Part shown: piece after piece, positions 29,757-40,145 of the stretch
Position numbering within the stretch: the stretch's first letter is position 1
Layout: each line of letters begins with the position of its first letter
DNA from: Neonectria sp. B-13
Taxonomy: Eukaryota; Ascomycota; Sordariomycetes; Hypocreales; Nectriaceae
NCBI GenBank assembly: GCA_002682825.1
Contig: NOKP01000009.1
Coordinates: 1,302,001 to 1,366,000 of the forward strand
Direction: 5' to 3'
Length of the DNA stretch: 64,000 nucleotides
Notes under the pieces: model-generated
The model's database searches: none
Told to the model about the DNA's origin: nothing
The model's input: only the letters and a program-made list of their open reading frames with translations
Program-made: the position numbers and the translations under genes

Positions 29757-30285
29757 ATGCCCGAGTCTACAGACACGCAGACGGACGATGTGGAGGATAC
29801 TGAGGGTTCCGTCAGGTCGGTGAACACACTTGAAGAGGAGCAGAGTGAGCAAGTGGACAACTGTTTGAAAGCACTTTGTAGGTCATACCAGGCTGTCCCT
29901 GCAACGTTCTCTTGCTGATAACGAGTTTTGAAGCCAATTCACGCCCAGTGTTTGACCAATACTAGTCAGAGCAAGACGAGGTGCAACTGTGCCAAGATTG
30001 GAACATCGAGAAGACGGCCCCAGGGGTTCAAGCAATCTCCCTGAGGACTACATGGCTGTATGGATCGTGTGCACCCAGTATATGGCATACTCGCCGTGGA
30101 AGATTATTGGCCCAGAATTTAGTTTTCAATTTACTCCTAGTCTGTATTTCGGAGACTTCTTCGCTGTCATGGCCCCTTTCATCACCCATGTGGCAATGCT
30201 AAGCGATCTCCCACTTGGTAAAGCCACCAAGCTGCCACGGCCATTCAGTAATCCGTCTTTTTACTGCTTCATCGAGTTGGTCTAA
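29757..30285 (+). CDS. Hypothetical two-exon protein
   Basis: Exon 1 is 29757-29877 and exon 2 is 29966-30285, giving 146 residues. The 88-nt intron has donor GTAGGT and acceptor ACTAG. The N-terminus is acidic (MPESTDTQTDDVEDTEGSV). The second part is hydrophobic and aromatic (EDYMAVWIVCTQYMAYSPWK, then a FFAVMAPFITHV segment). No family member was seen elsewhere in the window. The structure is plausible but rests on one intron prediction. 30286-30630 has no gene. Confidence 0.4.
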
Positions 30286-30630
30286 CGCATTACCAGCCAG
30301 GTCCGATGCAATCTATTTTCCTGCCTCCCGACCAGCTGGCCATGTACCCAGCAGTTCTTGTTAGACGTTGCACCCGTAGTTTATAGTACGCTATTCCGGG
30401 TTACGTCTCCGACTCGTGGTAGGACATTATCAAGCACCGATGGAGATGACGCGAGAGTGGACGGAATAGTTTCGATGAGGGATTAGATCGCATGAATACA
30501 ATTGCTTGCATGTCACAAGATCACGTTCCTCAATATCGTTACTACCATTTGAATATTCCCATTATTCCACATCTATCAACTTGAGAACTTGCCAATGCAC
30601 CTGCCGATCGCGAATGGAGTCGCCCATATC

Positions 30631-31707
30631 TTACTCCGAAGATGGCGTTATCCGAAAGTTGAGCACCCGACAGTGTTTCTCGATCAAAAGTTGGGCTTGT
30701 AAGCAGCCGCCTTGGTCGTGATGAGGGCATGACGCCGCCGAAATGGGCCCATCGCCAAGAGACCTGGAAGACGCGAGGAACAAAAGGCAACACCACTCAG
30801 ACTCCCTTGCATGCTGGAGCATATGCGACACTGCACTGAAACCGCCATCTCTTTTTTTATCTCCCACGATCTCCCAAAGCTGGTAGAATAAGTCCTTGGC
30901 GGGGACCAGGCACTCGCGGGCGACGGGAACGTGCAAGGACTGGGCCATGTCCTTAACCATGCAGGTCCAAAACGACGTGTGCTTTTCATCCCAGATCTTG
31001 CGGCGCTTCCGCCTAGAACCCCAATCCACTTCCCGACTGGAAACGAGATTCGACAGCTTCAGATGCAGCGCCCACATCTTGTCTTCCACCGCTGCTTTCA
31101 AGCCCTGGAAGTCCATATCCGTCTGGGTCGAGTCGAGGAAGCCATCCAGGTCTCCTAGGTCTCCGTTGAACGGGACGACGCCGAGTTTCCCTGCGAGGTG
31201 AGTCACGATACTGTCCATGTTATATAGAGACGAGAGTGTTCGCTGCATTTCCCTGGGTTTCAGACTCTCAATCTCTTGCTTGAGCTCCTCGCAGTGCTTC
31301 GTGTGCTCTTTCTTCAGATTCTCGAATCGATCCGCGTAATCGCTTTTGACCTTCTGTCGAACCTCCACCAGAGCGTCCTGGGCCGCCTGGAACTTCGCAC
31401 AGCTCTCGTCCGTCTTTTTCGTCATTTCGAATTCAATCTCGTCGTATATCTCATCCCGTAGCTCTATATCCACCTCGACGCGGATCTCCTCCTTCAGCTC
31501 GGGGCGGATATCCCACTCAAGCTTGGCCTGGATTTCTTCTTCTAACTCGGGGCGGATTTTCTTTTCTAGTTCGGCGCGGATGTCCTTCTCTAGTTCGGCG
31601 CGAATTGTTTGAAGTGATGCTTGAATTCGTTCCTCGCTGGCAGGCTTCTCGCCTTCTGGCACCTCGCCTTCTGGCACCTCGCTTGCCTCGCTGGAGTCGC
31701 TGCTCAT
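30631..31707 (-). CDS. Family F member 2, coiled-coil protein
   Basis: A 358-residue intronless protein. Residues 25-160 are a long coiled coil with a repeating AELEK/IRPELEEEI pattern. This is followed by a linker, an NLS-like RRKRRKIW and a C-terminal domain of ~120 residues shared with F3 and F4: a W-x-x-M helix, an LFYQLWEI helix and a CPHHDQGGCL motif. The invariant Cys/His pattern may bind zinc. It may be a nuclear scaffold, judging from composition only. The leader contains a GTGAGTGCTTC donor (about 31798) and an AATCTTTACAAAG acceptor just upstream of the start, as in family I. Confidence 0.75.
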   Translation of the reverse strand: MSSDSSEASEVPEGEVPEGEKPASEERIQASLQTIRAELEKDIRAELEKKIRPELEEEIQAKLEWDIRPELKEEIRVEVDIELRDEIYDEIEFEMTKKTDESCAKFQAAQDALVEVRQKVKSDYADRFENLKKEHTKHCEELKQEIESLKPREMQRTLSSLYNMDSIVTHLAGKLGVVPFNGDLGDLDGFLDSTQTDMDFQGLKAAVEDKMWALHLKLSNLVSSREVDWGSRRKRRKIWDEKHTSFWTCMVKDMAQSLHVPVARECLVPAKDLFYQLWEIVGDKKRDGGFSAVSHMLQHARESEWCCLLFLASSRSLGDGPISAASCPHHDQGGCLQAQLLIEKHCRVLNFRITPSSE

Positions 31708-32157
31708 GGTCGGTCCTTTGTAAAGATTTCAGCTGGGGTGGCCTAGGAGATAAGATGGATCAATCCGCTGCTATAAAATATAAAGCATTGAAGAAGCACT
31801 CACTATGAGGAGATGTTGTGTGAGCTGAGAAATCAAAGACAGGTGTGGATGGTGTTCAGGCAGACACCATAGAAAGATAGTGATTGGTAGAGAAGGCGAA
31901 GCATAGAGAGGAGAAAGCGAGAGAAAGATGAATGAAAGAAAACGGGTAGTCTGAACAGCTGTTTACCACTGTCAGCAGCTGAGATGATTGATGCTTTCCC
32001 ACACCTAAACACGCACGTTCACATTCAACATGAACAGGGATTCACGCACACATGCACACGCACACGCAGACTCAGATGCTCACACTCCAAAACCCACACG
32101 CAAACGTGAATCATGGTCGCCGCAATCGAGCCCAATTCACTTATCGACCATGCACAA
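31708..32157. promoter_or_regulatory. F2 promoter and relic start of a family C gene
   Basis: AACAGCTG (31954) and CTGTCAGCAGCTGA (31969) are island motif variants. From 32020 to 32105 a CA-rich leader of the family C type runs in the plus direction and ends at ATG 32113. That ATG opens MVAAIEPNSLIDHAQ and a stop, like the MVARLDPEVM start of C2. The remainder of the C gene is missing. This looks like a former F-C head-to-head pair such as F4-C2. Confidence 0.45.
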
Positions 32158-33432
32158 TGAAAGTGCAGAAAGCCAAAGGTATGAACAGGTAGTGTTATTC
32201 GAGCTCTGAAATCGAAGGCTGGCGGTCTTGGTCCTAGTTGGGGTTGACAGGTTGTGACAACGGGATGAACCTCTGCGCCCAACTGCGCAGACTCTTCGGT
32301 CCATGAAGGCTCCTACGACTTCTAAGAAAACTGTCTCTGCTAATACGCCCATTATTGGTTCGTAGTCGAGTTTTGTGGGGTTTGCTGGAACGTCTGGCCG
32401 GGAACCAGCCTAGACCATGCTTCCTCTGTTTCCCATGGTTTCTGGTCTTTAGACTGCCATCCCTATTCCTATCAGGCGTTCCGGAATATGGGATTCCAGT
32501 CGGCTGTTTCATATTGGTGTGGAATCTATCACCAATCGCAGTCGCTCTAGAACCGACGGACAGCATGACCGTTGTACAAGTCGAGCGGACGCTTACCACC
32601 GGGAGCCTCGCCTGCCTCATCATCCTAACGGAATCGCCGAGGGCAGCTCTCAAGGAGAGAACACGGACAACGAATGCGAGGGTCTCCGGCAGCGTAGCAG
32701 GAACCACACACAGTTTGCAGTAGGGTAAGCTGAGAAGTAGTCAGAGGTTGATGGATGAGTAAGGGATGAAGAAGGGATTGGCGCACGGGTGGACAAGACA
32801 GTGGTAATAAAAATCAGGTTGGAGAACGGGCGTTATTTACTCAGTGTGGTTACTTGGAGACTCGTAGAAAGGCGGTTTTGAGGTTGAGGACCACTACTCG
32901 AGTTCTTCGCATTAGTGTAGGCCAGCCACTACCTTTGCCGAATTTCCATCGTAAATCGGCGCGTGGACATGGGATAACGCACATGAGAACACAAATGATA
33001 GTGTATACGTGGGCACTTGAGAACAATTTCATCGAGCTCATCGTTTTGTGAACACTCGGTCTTAATTTGAGACGTTCAGCATGCTATTGATTACATCCAT
33101 CTATCCCTCCATCAGTCGGTCCCCGAGACTACGCTCACATCCCATACCCATCCCACCAGGCAATACCACTGCCAACTGCCTACCGCTCGCCTCATCTCGG
33201 TTGGTACATGGTGACTTGTAACCTCGAGTCGGGATGAAAATCGGAATAACGTACTGTAAACCGCAAATACAGCGTCAAAAAGGATATGGCTAGGTAGAGG
33301 GCCAGTCGGTCGGGGCGCAATGAGCTTCGGTCAATTCCATGCGGGGATTTTCTTCTTGTCTTCTTTATCATCGCGGGCGTACTGTCGGGACTCGACCTAT
33401 GAATGCGGTCTTTCGTCGTTGCTTGATCGAGT
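32158..33432. other. Unassigned region, possible decayed coding sequence
   Basis: A plus-strand stretch at about 32519-32728 reads as an Arg/Ser/His-rich segment (NRSRSRTDGQHDRC, then NTDNECEGLRQRSRN). It resembles the disordered tails of island proteins, but it has no start and no recognised homologue. Nothing can be supported elsewhere in this 1.3 kb. Confidence 0.3.
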
Positions 33433-33852
33433 TTAAGACCGGAAGAGCGCGTCGGCGAAGGCGTGCTTGGCTCTTTCAGCCGTAGCTCCCTTTCTACCAT
33501 CCGGGTCTGCCATCAGCTTGAAGCTCGCAAAGGGTTGTGGCGGAGGTGTCTCTCGTCGGGAGCGCATGGCGATGGCTTCGCCAAGGGAATTCTCGAATTT
33601 GAAGTCGTGGGCGCGCCACCCTGGCCCAGGAAACGCAAACATGTCCTGACGCTCTGCCTTCCCCGACTTTCCGACGGCTGTAGACTTGGTGGTAGTCGCA
33701 GATTCACCAGTCGCAGACTTGTCGATAGCTAAAGCGTCAACAGCCGAAGCTTCACCAGCCGCAGATTCACCAGCCGCACGCCCATCAGTCGCCGTAGGCT
33801 CGTCGATAGACACGGACTTTTCGATAGCCGCAGGCTCGTTGGTCGCAGACAT
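33433..33852 (-). CDS. Short family A member, C-terminal module only
   Basis: A 139-residue frame. An Ala/Ser/Thr/Asp-rich N-terminus (AAGESAAGEASAVDALAID) resembles the APAVDSPAD repeats of A1. It is followed by WRAHDFKFENSLGEAIAMRS, matching the WRYCNFKIENPLGEG tail of A1, and an end ADALFRS. The large A domain is missing. It has its own promoter motif at 34028 (CTGCCACCAGTTGCAAAC). It is either a truncated copy or a small protein carrying only the tail module. Confidence 0.6.
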   Translation of the reverse strand: MSATNEPAAIEKSVSIDEPTATDGRAAGESAAGEASAVDALAIDKSATGESATTTKSTAVGKSGKAERQDMFAFPGPGWRAHDFKFENSLGEAIAMRSRRETPPPQPFASFKLMADPDGRKGATAERAKHAFADALFRS

Positions 33853-34125
33853 TTTTTGGTGTGTCTGGGTGTATTTGTGTGGGTTCTAATGTCAGCGTCT
33901 AATGAAGGTGACTGTAAATGGAATGTTGAACCGTGAAACGTGGGTGTCTGTGTTTGTTTGTTTGTGTAAAGTGTACCACGCTTTGTGCTTTAGCCTGGTG
34001 GTGCGGGGGAAACATTGATGTGTCCTGCTGCCACCAGTTGCAAACGACTGCCGGTTAGATTACGCGTTTGCTTTGCCCTCGCTTCACACTCACTTCTAGC
34101 CTTAGCAAATCAACATCGCCCAAAA

Positions 34126-34362
34126 CTATCTTTCCTTTCTCTCGCATGAGCTGTAATGCAAGACTAAGTCAGTTACATCCGAAATAGAAAGGGATCGGAG
34201 GACATAGAGAACGCAGTGGGGAGAACTATAGCGAGTAGTTATTGGTTTCTCTGCGACGGCGGGCGTGTCAATCGAGTTCTGGGGCTTCAGCACATCACTC
34301 AATAAAACGGCCATGAAGCATTCATCATTCGTCAATTGCAACTTTCTATTCAATACATCCAC
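34126..34362 (-). CDS. Possible small protein, 78 residues
   Basis: An open frame (MDVLNRKLQLTNDECFMAVLL...) with a helical N-terminal half that faintly resembles short fungal Myb/SANT-type proteins. The context is weak and it lies between the A3 promoter and the 3' end of the next gene. It could be chance or a relic. Confidence 0.2.
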   Translation of the reverse strand: MDVLNRKLQLTNDECFMAVLLSDVLKPQNSIDTPAVAEKPITTRYSSPHCVLYVLRSLSISDVTDLVLHYSSCERKER

Positions 34363-34493
34363 AGTCCCTGTTTTGCATGCCTAATCTAGAAGGTAGCGAT
34401 CAAAGCTAGATCGATGTTTGTGATAGAACTGTCGCCGTGAGAATAATTCACCACCTTTTCAGAGAGTGGTTCCACCCTCCTACACCAAGCACT

Positions 34494-36614
34494 TCAGGCT
34501 TCTCTAGGATAAGTCGTGCGAATAGCTCGAGCGAAGGAGGCGTTGTCCCTCGCCCTCTGCCATCGTTTAACCACGGTCCCAGGAATTACCACCAGCTTAC
34601 CAATGGTATCTCTTCCGGAATCGGCATGCCAGGTGATTTCGTGTGCCAGCAAGAGCATTCCGCTCTGCGGTGTCTCGGGACGCTCTGGTACCATCTCCAG
34701 ATAAAAGTTGTAGTCGGCCAATTCGACAGCATACGACCGTGGGGAGACAATGTCAAAAATCGACACCGTGTAGTTGTCGCCAGTTTTTTCCGTCTCTGCG
34801 AATACTGTCCGGTACATCCACGCGTTCAGAAGCTCGTCATGGATGCGGTCACAGTCTTGTTGGTTGATGACAAGCGGCGACGGTGGGGTTCCTTCGGCTA
34901 GGGACAGGATGCCAAATACTGTCTCGAGTTCCTGGACGAGGCACCCGATGTTCTGACATGTGGCGCGATCGATGCACAGAAGGCCCTCCACTGATCCTCC
35001 CGGAGCAAGGTCGAACAGGGAGACGTCGTTCCCAAGATCAGTGTAGTTGCCAAGTTGGATGGCTCCCGCGTGCCATGCAGCCAGTTCAATCCAAATAGTG
35101 CCTTGTCGAAATAGCCCTGGCAAAAACCTGCATGTCGAAGCCAAAGCAGCAGTAATACTGTCTAGGACTCGATCCGGACGCCCATCAAATCGATCCGCGA
35201 ACGCTTCAATGTCGAAATCTGGCAGCACAGAGTCAAGCGGCGAATGGGCAATAGCCGCCATCCGGATCGCAGTGACAACTGCAGGCGTGGCCATACCTGC
35301 GAAGCCAGCCAGGAAAGCAGCCGGGGCGAAGTCGTACCCGAAAAGAGGCAGCAATCTAACCAACAAGCTCGCCCTGGGGGTCGACGCCACCCAGATGCTA
35401 CGACCGGCAGCAAGTAGATTTCGTTCGAGCCAGTTCGCCATACTCAGCCGGACGACCATGTCAAGGATAGCCGGAATGTCCGTCACAAAGCAGTTGAGAA
35501 AGTCAACGAAACGAACGCCTTCGCACACCTGAATGGCTTCAAAGACGAAAGCCTCGATCTGATCATTTTCAATGCGACGTGGAGGCATTTCAGATCGGAC
35601 AACATCGCGGGGAGCGTTGCTCATGATCGCAACGTCTTCCTGATCTGACAAGTATGCGTGAGCAATAGCGGCTTGCATTTCAGCTTCAGACCGGTTGATA
35701 ACAGTTCTGACAACATGGCTCGTCCGTTTGTCAAACACGGTCCCTTCTCGTTGTCTGCAAACGACGATTAGCCCGAGGGTCTTGAGAGGCACAGGGATCC
35801 TTGAATGATCCAGGACGGTGAAAATAGTCGGTCTCGTGGCTCCGTATTCCACGTTTGGGTTCAAGTGTGCTGGCGGACTCCTTCGACGCGCGGATAAGAA
35901 ATGCTGAGTAGGCCCCTCGCCATCGACTGGGAGGTACCCGACTGACGGAACCATTTCGCGGGATGGAACTACCTCAGCCCCCCGACAAAACATCAACACG
36001 CTTTTGTCGTGAGCCAGAGCCTCCTCGATCTTGGCGTCGACATCCTCGTTGATAAACTCGTCGTCCCAGTGGGTGACGGTCAGGTTCCGCGTCTGGTCCG
36101 ACGGCATACAGAACAACTGGAACGGCTCCAGCGAGGGAGCAATCAAGCGAAGGGCGTCGACTAGCGACTTTTCCACACCTTGCTGGGACACTGTCAAAAC
36201 GCGTGCTCGACCACACGACCTAGCGCCGTCCATGAGGCACGATAAGCCTAGAACAAACTCGAGTCTGTACTGAATATCGACCTCGCAGACGACCACGACA
36301 TCTAGGTCGAGGAGCCCTCCATTCCCTGGCAACTTGGCGAGCGCGTATAGGTCGGCGTGACTGATGATGCAGGCCTTGGTACCATTGCCGAACTTGTTTT
36401 CCACCTCAACCCCCAGGAAATGAATCGCGCCAACTATGAGCTTCTTCTCATCGTCTGTTGGGACAGCATAAACCACGCGATTGTTTGCCTCCAGGCATCG
36501 GATGAGGGCAGCAGCCCGTCGCACCGGGTACCATGCCTCGCCAACCTTGACGTGACCGAATCCGGAGTTGGAAACAGTCCACTCGAAGATGTCTTCCAAA
36601 TCGTTTCCAGACAT
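34494..36614 (-). CDS. Gene G, degenerate helicase-like protein
   Basis: A 706-residue intronless protein. The layout recalls SF2 DEAH-type helicases: RRAAALIRCLEANNRVVYAV (motif Ia-like), LDLDVVVVCEVD in the place of motif II, and DKSVLMFCRGAEVVPS (motif IV-like). YGATRPTIFTVLDHSR follows, like the GVTIPxVxxVIDSG segment, and then an NRSEAEMQAAIAHAY segment where QRxGRxGR would be. A helical post-helicase region follows. There is no Walker A GxxxxGK[ST], and motif II lacks DExH, so ATPase activity is unlikely. The assignment rests on motif order. The gene shares its promoter with B2 and is the only copy in the window. Confidence 0.65.
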   Translation of the reverse strand: MSGNDLEDIFEWTVSNSGFGHVKVGEAWYPVRRAAALIRCLEANNRVVYAVPTDDEKKLIVGAIHFLGVEVENKFGNGTKACIISHADLYALAKLPGNGGLLDLDVVVVCEVDIQYRLEFVLGLSCLMDGARSCGRARVLTVSQQGVEKSLVDALRLIAPSLEPFQLFCMPSDQTRNLTVTHWDDEFINEDVDAKIEEALAHDKSVLMFCRGAEVVPSREMVPSVGYLPVDGEGPTQHFLSARRRSPPAHLNPNVEYGATRPTIFTVLDHSRIPVPLKTLGLIVVCRQREGTVFDKRTSHVVRTVINRSEAEMQAAIAHAYLSDQEDVAIMSNAPRDVVRSEMPPRRIENDQIEAFVFEAIQVCEGVRFVDFLNCFVTDIPAILDMVVRLSMANWLERNLLAAGRSIWVASTPRASLLVRLLPLFGYDFAPAAFLAGFAGMATPAVVTAIRMAAIAHSPLDSVLPDFDIEAFADRFDGRPDRVLDSITAALASTCRFLPGLFRQGTIWIELAAWHAGAIQLGNYTDLGNDVSLFDLAPGGSVEGLLCIDRATCQNIGCLVQELETVFGILSLAEGTPPSPLVINQQDCDRIHDELLNAWMYRTVFAETEKTGDNYTVSIFDIVSPRSYAVELADYNFYLEMVPERPETPQSGMLLLAHEITWHADSGRDTIGKLVVIPGTVVKRWQRARDNASFARAIRTTYPREA

Positions 36615-37139
36615 GTTGCCTAGCGCGTTGGGCAGAGGTGCGTTGTTGGAGTAATTATTGGACTGGGAGACTTCTTTAACTCGTTAGTAAAAGTATAAGA
36701 TAGAGCACGATGAGCGCCTAGGTAAACAAATGAACAATGGCTCAAGCATCCACATTGACTCATATATGCATTCTCACTTAAGTGACTCGCTTTCAAATCG
36801 CGTTAGCGGTCCGACGATTGAAGGTTTAATTGTTTCATTTGTGGAGGGTTATATTGGTGAAACAAGTTGCTTGCTTTACAGCTGACTCATTAGTACCCAT
36901 CAAGTGGCATTTTAACATCTGCCTTGCCAGCTGGCAACTAAGTGATAGCTGTTACACAGTTTCTCTTTTTAGCGTGTGCCTCGTTGAAATTTTCCCTCTG
37001 TTTTAGCAAACTTCTAATGTGCGATGAAATACAGTTGCCAACTCTAGATTTCTCACGATCTGCCTCCAACGTCGACTGACAACTCCATCTCCCACCCTGC
37101 CAGTCATATAGACTACTATCTCGAAAAGTCTACGCAGTT
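36615..37139. promoter_or_regulatory. Divergent promoter of G and B2 with perfect TTGCCAGCTGGCAA
   Basis: The perfect 14-bp palindrome TTGCCAGCTGGCAA lies at 36924-36937, about 300 bp from G and 200 bp from B2. A GTTGCCAACTC half-site follows at about 37032. This is one of two exact copies in the window. Confidence 0.7.
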
Positions 37140-38228
37140 ATGCCTCGGCATCGACCAGCCGCGGCCCCTTCGCGGCCACCCCGTTCTGCGTTGTTGCCTG
37201 CTGCTGACATCCGCGACCAGTTCGAGGACATGTCCAGGGAGAACATGGCCGCTTACTTGCAGGTCAACTGGCCAAGTTGCCCCCTCGCTTCGGGTACCAA
37301 TCTTTCGGGAATTACCTGTTTGACAATGGTGATCCGAGTCATCTTGTCCTACCTCGGTGGTAGCCACTGGGACCCTGACAACGAGAAGGCCACCCAGCAG
37401 CTAGCGTTGAATCCGTTCCTGCGGTTTGCTTGGTTGACCTTTCGCTCACCTTTCGTGGAAGACCAAGAGACCGCAATGGATAAGCTAGTCGATGCTTTCT
37501 GGGGGATGTCGGTCGCGCAGCTCATCGAGTCCGACCGCGCCCACGAGCTGACGTTCACCTTCATCGTCAACTCGAACCAGATGTTAGAAACGGTTTGGTC
37601 GCTACCCGAGTTCCAGTCCTTCCATCCCTTTGTCTGGGGGAAATGGAATGCCAGCACTGAAACTGGTCAGCTGTTCAACTACGAGCCCGCCGAGGCTCCG
37701 CAAGCTCTCACGAAGTATCTCAAACCCTTCTATCCAGCACAGTCACCCAGCGCAATGAAGTGCATGCTGTATCCGACCACAGACCTGTCGAACGAGGCGG
37801 ACAACTTGTTTGGAGAGTTCGATCTACCGGAGCATGGCATTACCATCTTTCGGCGTCCGATGCTGCCCAGCTTCTTCTTCATGACGTGCCAGGTCGGTGG
37901 TCCGAATCCCGCAAGGGCTCAGATCACCCTCGACAAAATCCGGACCATTACAATCGACCGGCGAAGGTGGGTCAAGGGAGCCCATGGGAGAGGTGCAGAA
38001 TACATACGAACAGACGACACGGTGCGCTACGACCTGGTGGTCCTAGTCAAGCACCGTGACGGCCCGAACCAGAGCGACTACATCCAACTGTACGACATTA
38101 AGGGACAGCCCATTCGGCCGGACACTACTTCAAACACTCTGGCGGGTTATTCCAGCGACGACTGGAAGATTAGCGATCTCCTGCCTGGAGTGTCGCTTTT
38201 CTTGCTATACGTCAAGTCTGTGGCATAA
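37140..38228 (+). CDS. Family B member 2, possible USP-like fold
   Basis: A 362-residue intronless protein starting MPRHRPAAAPSRPPRS. It is collinear with B1: SGTNLSGITCL (Cys60), HWDPDNE, NPFLRFAWLTFRS, VDAFWGMS, RRPMLPSFFFMTCQ, RYDLVVLVKHRDG, YIQLYDIKG and SLFLLYVKS. The Cys-box at the start and the three C-terminal strands recall a ubiquitin-specific protease core, but the segment equivalent to GHY reads SDY. The catalytic triad is therefore incomplete. It may be a ubiquitin- or SUMO-binding pseudo-protease, or an unrelated fold. Two conserved full-length copies indicate selection. Confidence 0.78.
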   Translation: MPRHRPAAAPSRPPRSALLPAADIRDQFEDMSRENMAAYLQVNWPSCPLASGTNLSGITCLTMVIRVILSYLGGSHWDPDNEKATQQLALNPFLRFAWLTFRSPFVEDQETAMDKLVDAFWGMSVAQLIESDRAHELTFTFIVNSNQMLETVWSLPEFQSFHPFVWGKWNASTETGQLFNYEPAEAPQALTKYLKPFYPAQSPSAMKCMLYPTTDLSNEADNLFGEFDLPEHGITIFRRPMLPSFFFMTCQVGGPNPARAQITLDKIRTITIDRRRWVKGAHGRGAEYIRTDDTVRYDLVVLVKHRDGPNQSDYIQLYDIKGQPIRPDTTSNTLAGYSSDDWKISDLLPGVSLFLLYVKSVA

Positions 38229-38662
38229 ACGCTTTGCTTTTACCACGGCTCATGATGGCTGCGGCTTACTTCATTGTTTGCTATGGCTTATCCGACTCAC
38301 CCTTTCCCTTGCCACTGCACATGGAGAAAACGCATTCAAGCAAATTGAGGGGAATATCCTAGAGTAAGCCGGGCTGTATTTAGATCACAGATCTCTATCA
38401 TCCCGAAATGATCATCGTCGCTTGCTTTGTTGTCATTCTTTCTTATTGGTAGATCGTGACATGTCGCTAGTGTGCCTTTTCTTCCCTCCTACGAACATCC
38501 TTCATCCCGAAGTCTACGAATCTATCGGATTGCAAGACAGGGCACAAATAGTCACGGAAGCGAAGGTTTCGGAAGACAGCATGTGGTTTGACATTAATAA
38601 ATAAAGATCAACCCACACGAATTCGCCAGTACGCCTGCCACTTCCATGAAGTGGTTTACATC
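38229..38662. other. Convergent intergenic region
   Basis: This region lies between the 3' ends of B2 and F3. A 47-codon frame at 38461-38604 (MSLVCLFFPPTNILHP...) is open but unsupported. Nothing else was recognised. Confidence 0.35.
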
Positions 38663-40009
38663 TTAGTCGCAAAACGGAATTGTCCGAAATTCCAAAGCGC
38701 GACGGCCGTCTTCATGAACGATCCGCGAATGCAGACAGCCTCCTCCTTCATGATAAGGGCATGAAGTTTCCGTCAAAGGCAACATCTCAACGATGCCGAC
38801 CACGGTCATGGTAGAAACACAGCGCCACACGGAAGGCTCCGCTTCCTTGATGAAGTGCTTCATTCGGCGGAACTGGTCGTCGTCTTCGAAAATATCCCAA
38901 AGGTTAAAGAAGAGACTCAGTGGCGGCATTGGGCAATCGCTGGCGACGGGAATGGTGCTCAGAGACTCGACGATCTCGTTGATCATGTCAGTCCAATATG
39001 ACCGATCCTCTTCCTCACAAATCTTGCGACGTTTTCGCGAGTTGGCATTCGTTGCCTGAAGGCTACTGTGAGCGGCGTTGAGAGCCTGCTCGGTGCCAAG
39101 GAGCTGCGATCGAAGATCGACGAGCTCTCTCTCGCAAGACGAAGCAATGTTAGAGGCCGCTGCTTCAGCCCGGAACACCATATCGACAAGATAACCTTCT
39201 TCCTCCTGACAGTTGCCAGTCTGGATGAGTTCTCCTAGTTGTGTAAACTTTGTGTGGAGGTCTTGGCTCGATGGTAGGACGTCGAGCTTGGCTTCAAGAG
39301 CGGCCCCGAGGTTCTCCATCCGTTCTAAGGACGAACAAGTTTTGTCGGCCTCTTGGGCAAGAGTGGCTTTCAAGGTCTGGATTTCTTGCTCGAGTTTGCG
39401 CTGATACTCAGACTCTCCCTCAAGCTTCAATCGCATGGCCGATCGCTCACTCTCCAACTGCTCTCGAGTCTCCACCAACGCATCCTGAGCGGACTGGAGC
39501 GATGCACAACTCTGTTCCATGTTCTCCTTCAGTGAGGCTCGATCAATTCCGAATTGTTCTCTTGCCTGCACTAAAGCGATCTGGGCGATCTGGAACGATG
39601 AACAACTGTGTTCTGCCTTTTCCATTTGGACGGCTCGAAGTGCTTGGAACTCTTGGTTGAGCTCCACCCGTCGATTCGCTAGGCCACGCTCTAGATCCTC
39701 CCTGATCTCCTTCTCCAGTTCCGCTCGAATCTGCTGCTTGTACAATGTCAGCTCGTTCTGGACCCTTTCTTCTTGGTTCCGCCGCTCATCTTGTGCGGCA
39801 GCCAGCTCCCGCTGAAGGCGCTTCTTCTCGTCATAAACAAGTTCTTCCTTCCTGTGGGACGTCAGGACTTTCGCTTCGTCGACTAACATTTGCATCTTTC
39901 GATGCATGGTGAGGACAGCGGCCCAATCCTCTTGGTAGCTCACAAACTGCAAGAGATCGAGACACACCGTCAGGCGTTGGGAGAGTTGGTCAAATGCTAA
40001 GCTGGTCAT
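38663..40009 (-). CDS. Family F member 3, coiled-coil protein
   Basis: A 448-residue intronless protein. The N-terminus (MTSLAFDQLSQRLTVCLDLL...DWAAVLTMHRKM...LVDEAKVLTSHRKEEL) matches F4 closely. Residues ~70-310 are coiled coil with ALVETREQLES-type repeats. The basic RKRRK motif and C-terminal domain follow, with YWTDMI, LFFNLWDIF and CPYHEGGGCL. It differs from F2 by the extra N-terminal domain. The function is unknown; structural or scaffold use is inferred. Unlike its siblings, its upstream region carries GGAAGGTGCGG repeats rather than the CAGCTG palindrome. Confidence 0.78.
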   Translation of the reverse strand: MTSLAFDQLSQRLTVCLDLLQFVSYQEDWAAVLTMHRKMQMLVDEAKVLTSHRKEELVYDEKKRLQRELAAAQDERRNQEERVQNELTLYKQQIRAELEKEIREDLERGLANRRVELNQEFQALRAVQMEKAEHSCSSFQIAQIALVQAREQFGIDRASLKENMEQSCASLQSAQDALVETREQLESERSAMRLKLEGESEYQRKLEQEIQTLKATLAQEADKTCSSLERMENLGAALEAKLDVLPSSQDLHTKFTQLGELIQTGNCQEEEGYLVDMVFRAEAAASNIASSCERELVDLRSQLLGTEQALNAAHSSLQATNANSRKRRKICEEEDRSYWTDMINEIVESLSTIPVASDCPMPPLSLFFNLWDIFEDDDQFRRMKHFIKEAEPSVWRCVSTMTVVGIVEMLPLTETSCPYHEGGGCLHSRIVHEDGRRALEFRTIPFCD

Positions 40010-40145
40010 GATTGGAACTTGGCACGAACTCGATGATTGTGGTGAGGAGAATCTTCGTTAAGGTCTGTCTGGTAGTCTAAAGTTTTTACACTGGGTACTA
40101 CTACTAGGTAAATGGTCGAGATAGACTGATACCTGAGGTATCGGG

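Noticed and set aside
34494..36614. G as an active DEAH helicase
   Set aside because: No Walker A or DExH residues are visible, so only a helicase-like fold is suggested.
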